The notes under the pieces were generated by a model. That model was not told the DNA's origin, ran no database searches, and saw only the letters and a program-made list of their open reading frames with translations. A stretch of 9,010 nt of DNA, from assembly GCA_021803645.1 (NCBI GenBank), contig JAJZLI010000040.1:1-9010 (forward strand). Direction: 5' to 3'. Within the stretch, counting starts at the first letter, position 1, and each line of letters starts with the position of its first letter. The position numbers were made by a program, and so were the translations under genes. Source of the stretch: a bacterium. GTDB lineage: Bacteria; Patescibacteriota; Dojkabacteria; JAKAPS01; JAJZLI01. Positions 1-5,144 of this stretch are shown piece by piece.

Positions 1-612
1 ATTATCTTCATTAAACAGTTTTAAACATAAAAAGATTAAATCATTAAATTCCAACTTGCTCTCCTGTATTTTTAATTCAAAATATTTTTTATATAAATAA
101 GCACATTCCCTCTCCTCTTCACTTTTGAACTCTTTATTCAAGATTTCTTCAGGAGAGATGAAGTTATCTTCAAATTTAGAAAATAAATTTAATAATTTTT
201 CAACATCTTTATATGGATTAGATACTGGACGAATAACATTTAATTCAAAATCAAATATATGGTCCTCTAAAAAGACAATTGATTGCATCTTATCCATCAG
301 AATAAAATCTTCATTAAGATTTAAATTAGCGTGGTATTTGCGAATTATATTTTCTGCAAAAGAATGGAATGTAAATATCTGTACATTATGAAAAAAACCC
401 AATGAGTCAGACAGCCTATCTTTAATTTCTTCTGCTGCTTTTCGTGAAAAGGTTATAGCTAATATTTCGTTTTCTTTTACTCCCTTTTTTATAAGATATT
501 TAATTTTTTCAATTACTAAAAATGTTTTCCCTGTACCAGGTCCTGCAGAAACAATCAGTGGACCCTCTATATTATTACAAGCTTTTAGTTGAGATTCATT
601 TAGGGTATACAT
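1..612 (-). CDS. UvrD/Rep/PcrA-type superfamily 1A DNA helicase, N-terminal part (runs off the window)
   Basis: The visible 204 residues are the N-terminal half of the 1A domain of an ATP-driven 3'-5' DNA helicase of the UvrD/Rep/PcrA family, which acts in repair and replication restart. In order one sees a Q motif (LNESQLKA, residues 4-11), Walker A AGPGTGKT (23-30), motif Ia AITFSRKAAEEI (52-63), motif Ib TFHSF (81-85), and EFNDLIFL (188-195), which matches the conserved stretch just before the Walker B (DExx) motif. Walker B and the 2A domain lie beyond the left edge, so UvrD, Rep, a helicase-nuclease fusion or an AddA-like protein cannot be told apart. The ATG at 612 is the first Met of the frame and sits just before the Q motif, as usual. 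There is no Shine-Dalgarno sequence; an extended -10 box lies only 12 bases upstream. The gene follows groEL on the same strand but is separated from it by a terminator. Confidence 0.88.
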   Translation of the reverse strand, partial: MYTLNESQLKACNNIEGPLIVSAGPGTGKTFLVIEKIKYLIKKGVKENEILAITFSRKAAEEIKDRLSDSLGFFHNVQIFTFHSFAENIIRKYHANLNLNEDFILMDKMQSIVFLEDHIFDFELNVIRPVSNPYKDVEKLLNLFSKFEDNFISPEEILNKEFKSEEERECAYLYKKYFELKIQESKLEFNDLIFLCLKLFNEDN

Positions 613-624
613 AAAAGACACTTC

Positions 625-633
625 AGTATAACA
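625..633 (-). promoter_or_regulatory. Extended -10 promoter of the helicase gene
   Basis: Read on the minus strand, TGT followed by TATACT (633 to 625) matches the TGn-TATAAT extended -10 consensus with one mismatch. Transcription would begin near 618, giving a leader of only about six bases before the ATG at 612. The place where a -35 box would fall lies inside the preceding terminator hairpin and shows no good hexamer, so the promoter would depend on the TG extension. This is a match by eye, without expression data. Confidence 0.5.
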
Positions 634-638
634 CAAGT

Positions 639-667
639 AAAAAGGGGAATGCCAAATGACATTCCCC
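639..667 (-). terminator. Rho-independent terminator of groESL
   Basis: On the minus strand GGGGAATG (667-660) and CATTCCCC (651-644) form a perfect 8-bp stem with an 8-base loop, followed at once by five T (643-639). This is the only GC-rich hairpin with a T-run seen in the window. It lies 33 bases after the groEL stop and correctly oriented for it, so it should end the groES-groEL transcript and isolate it from the helicase gene. Confidence 0.85.
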
Positions 668-675
668 CACTACTA

Positions 676-705
676 ATGTAATAAATTTATATAATTTTAT
701 TACAT
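676..705 (-). repeat. AT-rich inverted repeat spanning the groEL stop codon
   Basis: ATGTAATAAA at 676-685 and its exact reverse complement TTTATTACAT at 696-705 are separated by 10 bases. On the groEL strand the first arm begins at the final Met codon and covers the stop plus a second in-frame stop (ATG TAA TAA). In RNA it would form an AT-only hairpin just before the terminator hairpin. It may protect the 3' end of the message or be chance in an AT-rich region; there is no T-run directly after it. Confidence 0.5.
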
Positions 706-2352
706 CATTCCATCCATACCACCCATACCTCCTGGGTAGCCTCCAGACATATCAGAAGATTTACTATCTTTTTCAGGGACATCAACTACCACAGCATCAA
801 TTGTAAGATACATTGAGGCAATAGATACTGCATGATAAACTGCAAGTCTCGTAACTTTTACAGGATCAATTATTCCACCTTTAATCATATTAACATGATT
901 CCCTGTATAAGCATCATAACCTTTTTCTTCTGAAAGATCTTTAGAGACAACTTCCCAATCAGCTCCAGCATTACTTACTATCTGTTTTATAGGGTATGAT
1001 AATGCCTTCTTTAAGATCTGTACACCAAGATCTTTTTCCCTATTCTTAAAATCAATTCCATCCTTTCCATCATCTAAGCTTTTTGCGGCATTAAATAATG
1101 CAAGTCCACCTCCTGCAACAATACCTTCTTCAACTGCAGCTCTAGTTGCAGCTAAGGCATCTTCAATTCTGTCCTTTTTCTCTTTAAGTTCTACTTCTGT
1201 TGCAGCACCAACTTTAAGAACAGCAACTCCACCTGAAAGTTTTGCAACTCTCTCTTGTAACTTCTCTTTATCATAGTCAGAGGTTGCATCTGCAATTTGC
1301 TTTTTGATATTGGATACCCTATCCTCTATCTCTGATTTTTTCCCTGCACCATCAATTATAGTTGTATCATCTTTAGTAATAACTACCTTTCTACACTTAC
1401 CTAGATCTTCAATTTCTGTACTTTCTATTTTTCTTCCAACCTCTTCTGATATAACAGTACCTCCTGTAAGAATAGCAATATCCTCAAGCATAGCTTTCTT
1501 TCTATCACCAAACCCAGGAGCTTTAATTGCAGCAACATTAATCACACCCTTAAGTTTATTAACAATCAGAGTAGCCAAAGCTTCACCCTCAACTTCTTCT
1601 GCAATAATTAAGAGATCTCTCTTACCTTGCTGTACTAACTTTTCAACTATAGGTAATAAATCTTTAATCGCATTTATTTTTGCATCAACAATTAAAATAT
1701 ATGGATTTTCAAGTATAGCCTCCTGCCTTTCAACATCTGTTACAAAATAAGGGGAGACATAACCACGATCGAAGTTCATACCTTCAACATATTCAATCTC
1801 ATTTGTCATTGTCTTTGATTCTTCAACAGTTACGACTCCATCCTTTCCAACCTTATCCATTGTTTCTGCTATTAATTTTCCAATCTCAGGATCATTATTT
1901 GCACTTATCGTTGCTACCTGTTCTATCTCTTCTTTAGATGAAATAGACTTAGCAGAAGATTGCAATTTTTTAATAACATTATTAGCCGCTTTTTCCAAAC
2001 CTTCTTTTAAAAGCATAGGATTTACACCAACAACTACATGCTTAGAACCTTCATTAATAATAGCCTGAGCAAGAATTGTAGCTGTAGTAGTACCATCACC
2101 TGCAAGGTCAGCTGTTTTAACAGCAGCTTCTTTTATAAGCTGTGCCCCAACATTTTCCAAAGGATCAGATACTTCAATCTCTTTAGCAACAGTAACTCCA
2201 TCTTTAGTAACCTGAGGTGATCCATAGCTTTTACCAATAGCAACTAATCTACCTTTTGGTCCTAATGTAATCTTTACAGCATCAGCTAAAGTATCAATAC
2301 CTTTTTTAATTTTTACTCTTGCTTCTTCGTTAAGTACTATTTTTTTTGCCAT
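700..2352 (-). CDS. groEL: 60-kDa chaperonin GroEL (Hsp60)
   Basis: GroEL subunits form a double heptameric ring in the cytoplasm that encloses unfolded proteins and, with GroES and ATP, helps them fold. The 550 residues are full family length and colinear with GroEL throughout. The nucleotide-site motifs are present: TLGPKG (29-34), VTKDGVTVAK (48-57, with the counterpart of E. coli Asp52 at 51), and AGDGTTTAT (84-92, with Asp86 matching Asp87). The apical domain carries EGMNFDRGYVSPYF, and the family signature AAVEEGIVAGGG follows IEDALAATRAA, which holds the counterpart of catalytic Asp398. The C-terminus is the usual flexible Gly-Gly-Met tail. The start is ATG with MAKK, typical of the family. 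The gene lies 29 bases after groES, with no Shine-Dalgarno sequence in that gap, and ends with tandem TAA stops. It is co-transcribed with groES from the promoter near 2742-2769 and ends at the terminator at 639-667. The product looks fully functional. Confidence 0.99.
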   Translation of the reverse strand: MAKKIVLNEEARVKIKKGIDTLADAVKITLGPKGRLVAIGKSYGSPQVTKDGVTVAKEIEVSDPLENVGAQLIKEAAVKTADLAGDGTTTATILAQAIINEGSKHVVVGVNPMLLKEGLEKAANNVIKKLQSSAKSISSKEEIEQVATISANNDPEIGKLIAETMDKVGKDGVVTVEESKTMTNEIEYVEGMNFDRGYVSPYFVTDVERQEAILENPYILIVDAKINAIKDLLPIVEKLVQQGKRDLLIIAEEVEGEALATLIVNKLKGVINVAAIKAPGFGDRKKAMLEDIAILTGGTVISEEVGRKIESTEIEDLGKCRKVVITKDDTTIIDGAGKKSEIEDRVSNIKKQIADATSDYDKEKLQERVAKLSGGVAVLKVGAATEVELKEKKDRIEDALAATRAAVEEGIVAGGGLALFNAAKSLDDGKDGIDFKNREKDLGVQILKKALSYPIKQIVSNAGADWEVVSKDLSEEKGYDAYTGNHVNMIKGGIIDPVKVTRLAVYHAVSIASMYLTIDAVVVDVPEKDSKSSDMSGGYPGGMGGMDGMM

Positions 2353-2381
2353 AATAATAAAAATTAACTAAAATAAAATAA

Positions 2382-2687
2382 TTATTCCATAATACCCAAA
2401 ACATCACTTTGTGACATTATAAGGTAATCGACATCATCTATTTTTACTTCTGTAGGAGAATACTTTTTAAATAAAACCTTATCTCCAACCTTAACCTCAA
2501 AAGGAACTCTATTTCCGTTCCTAAGAGTTTTCCCTGTTCCAAGAGCAACAACCTCTCCCTTCTGAGGAGTTTCTTTTGAAACTGTGTCAGGAATCACAAT
2601 ACCTGACTTAGTTGTTTTATCTTCTACAATAGGTTTTACAACGATTTGATCACCTAGAGGTTTAATATTAGGTTTCTTTTCTGCCAT
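2382..2687 (-). CDS. groES: 10-kDa co-chaperonin GroES (Hsp10)
   Basis: GroES forms the heptameric lid that closes the GroEL chamber. The 101-residue product is of family length. It begins NIKPLGDQIVVKP (the conserved 'PLGDRVVVKP' type first strand, about residues 6-18), followed by the mobile loop TTKSGIVIPDTVSKE (25-39) with the hydrophobic IVI tripeptide that docks onto GroEL. The later part GEVVALGTG, VKVGDKVLFKKY and the ending DVLGIME are also characteristic. Compared with E. coli the N-terminus has a few extra polar residues (MAEKKPN). It is the first gene of the groESL unit. Its leader is about 48 bases from the predicted transcription start and lacks a Shine-Dalgarno sequence. Control is probably through the promoter and palindrome directly upstream. 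Confidence 0.98.
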   Translation of the reverse strand: MAEKKPNIKPLGDQIVVKPIVEDKTTKSGIVIPDTVSKETPQKGEVVALGTGKTLRNGNRVPFEVKVGDKVLFKKYSPTEVKIDDVDYLIMSQSDVLGIME

Positions 2688-2720
2688 AGTATTTTTTAAT
2701 AAAAAATTATCAAATTAATT

Positions 2721-2732
2721 TAGCAATTGCTA
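2721..2732. promoter_or_regulatory. 12-bp perfect palindrome at the groES transcription start, possible heat-shock operator
   Basis: TAGCAATTGCTA is a perfect palindrome about 3-14 bases downstream of the predicted groES transcription start. On the groES strand its right side reads TTGCTAA, close to GTGCTAA, the end of the right arm of the HrcA operator CIRCE (TTAGCACTC-N9-GAGTGCTAA). The nine-base spacer and the CTC/GAG inner parts of CIRCE are absent, so it is not a classical HrcA site. Its position is where a repressor operator for a chaperonin operon would be expected. The operator role is inference. Confidence 0.35.
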
Positions 2733-2741
2733 GTTTTGAAT

Positions 2742-2769
2742 ATTATCAAATATATTTATCCTTTGTCAA
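2742..2769 (-). promoter_or_regulatory. Housekeeping-type promoter of groES-groEL
   Basis: On the minus strand a perfect -35 box TTGACA (2769-2764) is followed after 16 bases by GATAAT (2747-2742), five of six bases matching the -10 consensus. It is among the best promoter matches in the window and lies in the 100-base gap between the end of murJ and groES. Start of transcription is expected near 2735. It indicates vegetative sigma-factor control with any heat regulation imposed by a repressor, not by a separate heat-shock sigma factor. Confidence 0.72.
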
Positions 2770-2787
2770 TAACAAAATGTAATAAAG

Positions 2788-4596
2788 TTAGACTTCAGAA
2801 CTTCCAGGAGGAACTGCATCTTCTACAGGAGAAAGAGATTTTATTTTGTTTCCATAAACAAAATCTCTCAATAAGTATGCTGATTTTGATATAAGGTCAA
2901 GATCTGTATCTTTTAATATAAAAGATACAAAAAGGTATATAGAAACTCCAACATATGCAGTAATTAAAAATAAGAAAATAACATCTATAGTTTTAGCAGT
3001 ATTTAATATATCATCTAAAAACTTGTATGTACCATACATAACGATAGACATTACAGCACCTGAAATTAATTTTTTAATTATAGGGTGATAAAATTCACTG
3101 AAAGAGAAACCTTTCAGTCTTCTATGTAATATAATTATAAGCACAATGACATTTAGGGTAACAGCTATCCCACTTGCAAGGCCTAAACCACCAACAGCCT
3201 TCCAAGTCATAACAGCAGGAAAATGTAAATAATAATGCAAGTTTAAAAGATTCTTTATTGTGGATGATACAACAGGGAAATTTCCAAATACTTTTACTAA
3301 ATATAATGCCAATAATATATTTACAAAAAAAATTAAAGCCTCAGTCAACACAGGTGTCTTAGTATCTTTCATAGAATAAAAAGCACGTATAAGTATAGCA
3401 AGTAGAGACTGACCAACAATAGATAAAGATAAGAATAGTAATATCCATGCAGTAAGTACCGTATCATTCCATCCAAATTGGCTATTAGAACCAGGCCCCA
3501 ATATTAACCTAACTATTGGAAGCCTTAATATTACAAACAAAATAAAGATAGGTATTACAAGAAATAACGTTTGATTTATAGTTTTAGAAAGAGTTTTCTT
3601 AAATGCATCTACTGTGCCACCGGCATACTCTTCAGAAATTGTAGGAAATACTGCCTGAGCAAAACTCCACCCAACCACAGCAACAGGAAAGATATACAAA
3701 CTCGTAGCCCAATTAAATGCAGTAAGAGATCCAGGTACAAGAGCAAAAGCTATAAAAGATTCTACAAAATAAGCCAATTGAGATAAAGCTACTCCTAAAA
3801 ATCTTGGAATAGACAATGTATATATTTCCTTTACATATTTATCATGGAAATCTATAGAAGCTTTTTTAAAACTGAATCCCAAATATTTTGCAACAGGAAA
3901 CTGTACAAGAAGGTGAAATATACTACCTAAAACAATACCCCAACAAAGGCCTATCACTCCAAAAAGAGGAACAAAGAGTAATATGCCTACTATAAATCCT
4001 AAATTAAAAACAACATTTGCAACCTGGGTTACTAAAAATCTTTTATAAACCTGTAGGAGTGCAGAAATTACAAAACTAACCCCTAAAATAAAAATAGATA
4101 AAAACAATATTTTTATCATAAAAGACATCAATAATATCTCAGAAGAAGAAAATGTTTTTATCGAAGAACTATACAGAAATGAGAGATGTACAAAAATTTG
4201 AGCAATATCATATGAAAAAATAATTCCTAGGATACCAACAATAAAAAATACCAGGGAAGAAATATTCAGGAATGAATTAAAAACCTTCCAAGCACGATCT
4301 GTCTTCTTTCTTGTAATAAGACCAGTAATTATAGGAATTAGAGCAGTATTAAAAGACCCTATTATTAATATATTAAAAAAGATTTGAGGCACAGAATCAG
4401 CTGCATAAAAAATATCTATTTCTCTTGAGAGACCAAAAATATTTGCAAGTAAAGTTAACTTAAAAAGACCCAATAGCTTAGCAAAAATAGTAGCGATCAT
4501 TAGTACGATCGCCGCAGAGATAATAGTTCTCTGTCTTCCTGCCAAAAAAGCACTGCCATTTTTTCCAAAAGTAAAAAGCTTATTTAACATATACAT
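2788..4596 (-). CDS. murJ: MurJ/MviN-family lipid flippase (putative lipid II flippase), divergent
   Basis: MurJ proteins of the MOP exporter superfamily flip the peptidoglycan precursor lipid II across the cytoplasmic membrane. The 602-residue product has about 14 hydrophobic helices from residue 25 to 560. Its first 90 residues align well with MurJ: AKLLGLFKLTLLANIFG, the Asp in EIDIFYAA (61, E. coli Asp39), the 'P..F.N....GSF..ALIPI' stretch, and later FYSMKDTKTPV, which matches the FYSRQDIKTPV motif before helix 11. Several essential cavity charges are changed. Arg18 and Arg24 become Lys40 and Lys46, Arg52-Arg53 become Phe74-Asn75, Glu57 becomes Ile79, and Arg270 aligns with Ser, so the exact substrate is less sure than the fold. 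The C-terminus adds a short soluble tail. ATG at 4596 is used; Met3 at 4590 is an alternative better spaced from a partial Shine-Dalgarno GGTGAT. The gene follows two small genes on the same strand but has its own putative promoter. Confidence 0.85.
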   Translation of the reverse strand: MYMLNKLFTFGKNGSAFLAGRQRTIISAAIVLMIATIFAKLLGLFKLTLLANIFGLSREIDIFYAADSVPQIFFNILIIGSFNTALIPIITGLITRKKTDRAWKVFNSFLNISSLVFFIVGILGIIFSYDIAQIFVHLSFLYSSSIKTFSSSEILLMSFMIKILFLSIFILGVSFVISALLQVYKRFLVTQVANVVFNLGFIVGILLFVPLFGVIGLCWGIVLGSIFHLLVQFPVAKYLGFSFKKASIDFHDKYVKEIYTLSIPRFLGVALSQLAYFVESFIAFALVPGSLTAFNWATSLYIFPVAVVGWSFAQAVFPTISEEYAGGTVDAFKKTLSKTINQTLFLVIPIFILFVILRLPIVRLILGPGSNSQFGWNDTVLTAWILLFLSLSIVGQSLLAILIRAFYSMKDTKTPVLTEALIFFVNILLALYLVKVFGNFPVVSSTIKNLLNLHYYLHFPAVMTWKAVGGLGLASGIAVTLNVIVLIIILHRRLKGFSFSEFYHPIIKKLISGAVMSIVMYGTYKFLDDILNTAKTIDVIFLFLITAYVGVSIYLFVSFILKDTDLDLISKSAYLLRDFVYGNKIKSLSPVEDAVPPGSSEV

Positions 4597-4621
4597 AAAT
4601 CACCAGAACGGGATTTTGAAA

Positions 4622-4630
4622 AGTATACCA
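4622..4630 (-). promoter_or_regulatory. Extended -10 promoter of murJ
   Basis: On the minus strand TGG followed by TATACT (4630 to 4622) matches the extended -10 consensus TGn-TATAAT with one mismatch. The 17-base-spaced hexamer upstream, TTTATA (4650-4645), is a weak -35. Predicted start is near 4615, giving a leader of about 19 bases that holds GGTGAT, part of the Shine-Dalgarno consensus. It would let murJ be transcribed independently of the two small genes before it. Confidence 0.45.
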
Positions 4631-4657
4631 TTAATATTTTTGAATATAAAATATTAA
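4631..4657 (-). repeat. AT-rich inverted repeat between the small membrane protein gene and murJ
   Basis: TTAATATTTT (4631-4640) and its exact reverse complement AAAATATTAA (4648-4657) flank a seven-base loop. It starts four bases after the stop of the small membrane protein gene and ends just before the murJ -10 element. As RNA it is an AU-only hairpin without a T-run, so at best a weak terminator; it could equally be a protein-binding site overlapping the murJ -35 region, or chance. Confidence 0.45.
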
Positions 4658-4661
4658 ATCA

Positions 4662-4898
4662 CTATACTTTTAACACAATAATGGAAATTTTGTGAGTTTT
4701 CAAACTAATGAATTTGACAGTATCCTGACTATCCGTTTTATTATAAGAATCACCAGCATCAATAATAGTATTGGAAGAGTTATTAAAATCTTGTGCAACA
4801 ATATTCTTTTCAAGCTTTACAAATAACAGAGTAAAACTTAGAAAAAGTAAAGCGGTAATGGCCAATATTTTAAAAAATAAACTCCTTTTTTTATACAT
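4662..4898 (-). CDS. Small single-pass membrane protein of unknown function
   Basis: The family is not recognised. The 78-residue product begins MYKKRSLFFK and has one hydrophobic helix (about residues 8-27), then a polar stretch rich in Asn, Ser and Asp (36-60), and a strand-like C-terminal end. The basic residues before the helix suggest the N-terminus inside and the polar domain outside the cell. ATG at 4898 is preferred because it lies one base after the stop of the upstream microprotein gene (TAG-T-ATG), an arrangement that favours translational coupling. A start at 4916 would add six residues and overlap that gene by 17 bases. With murJ downstream, a role in the envelope is conceivable, for example a small divisome-like (FtsL/DivIC type) protein, but no coiled-coil or motif supports that. 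Confidence 0.6.
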   Translation of the reverse strand: MYKKRSLFFKILAITALLFLSFTLLFVKLEKNIVAQDFNNSSNTIIDAGDSYNKTDSQDTVKFISLKTHKISIIVLKV

Positions 4899-4899
4899 A

Positions 4900-5001
4900 C
4901 TACTTATTACCAGCATTCCTCAATAGTTTCCTTTTCTTAATCTGTATTCTTTGTACTTTAGCTCTCGCTTTTTCTTTTGTTCTTAAGGATTTTCTTTTCA
5001 T
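4900..5001 (-). CDS. 33-residue highly basic microprotein, unknown function
   Basis: The frame is ATG to TAG with 33 residues, starting MKRKSLRTKEKARAKV and ending RKLLRNAGNK. Lys and Arg make up over 40 percent of it and there are no aromatic residues or cysteines, so it probably binds nucleic acid or the ribosome, like other tiny basic proteins such as bL34, bL36 or bTHX, though it matches none that I recognise. Reality is supported by a good promoter (TTGAAA-N16-TATAAT) whose -10 box ends 14 bases before the ATG, and by the next gene starting one base after the stop. The predicted leader is only about eight bases and has no Shine-Dalgarno sequence. A leader peptide controlling the downstream membrane gene is the alternative. 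Confidence 0.55.
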   Translation of the reverse strand: MKRKSLRTKEKARAKVQRIQIKKRKLLRNAGNK

Positions 5002-5015
5002 ATTTACAATATTAG

Positions 5016-5043
5016 ATTATACATGATCTTTGGTATTTTTCAA
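5016..5043 (-). promoter_or_regulatory. Promoter of the microprotein / membrane protein operon
   Basis: On the minus strand TTGAAA (5043-5038) is separated by 16 bases from a perfect -10 box TATAAT (5021-5016). Transcription should start near 5009, about eight bases before the ATG at 5001. It is one of the strongest promoter matches in the window and points to a highly expressed, near-leaderless message. Confidence 0.62.
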
Positions 5044-5104
5044 TACATTTTATACTTTGTACACAATGCATATGAGACAATGGATTAAAATAAAACACAA
5101 AGAA

Positions 5105-5133
5105 TTGAATAACAAAATGAAATATGCTAATCT
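5105..5133 (+). promoter_or_regulatory. Possible promoter of the kelch-repeat gene
   Basis: TTGAAT (5105-5110), a 17-base spacer, and TAATCT (5128-5133) preceded by TGC form an acceptable but imperfect extended -10 promoter. The start would fall near 5140, about five bases before the ATG at 5145. A second candidate -10, TATACT at 5051-5056, lies further upstream. Neither is decisive. Confidence 0.3.
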
Positions 5134-5144
5134 AGTAAAAGTGT

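Noticed and set aside
1304..1750. 148-codon open frame on the strand opposite groEL
   Set aside because: It lies wholly antisense to a strongly conserved coding sequence, has a low-complexity Ser/Ile/Leu-rich composition and no start signals. Similar antisense frames at 2038-2220, 3571-3786, 6586-6837, 6880-7125 and 125-391 were rejected for the same reason.
2721..2732. Classical CIRCE operator for HrcA
   Set aside because: The nine-base spacer and the CTC/GAG inner halves are absent; only a spacer-less TAGCA/TGCTA palindrome is present, so it is reported as CIRCE-like only.
4899..4916. ATG at 4916 as start of the small membrane protein
   Set aside because: It would overlap the microprotein gene by 17 bases; a GAGGA just before it touches the ATG with no proper spacing. 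The ATG at 4898, one base after the upstream stop, is the more natural start.
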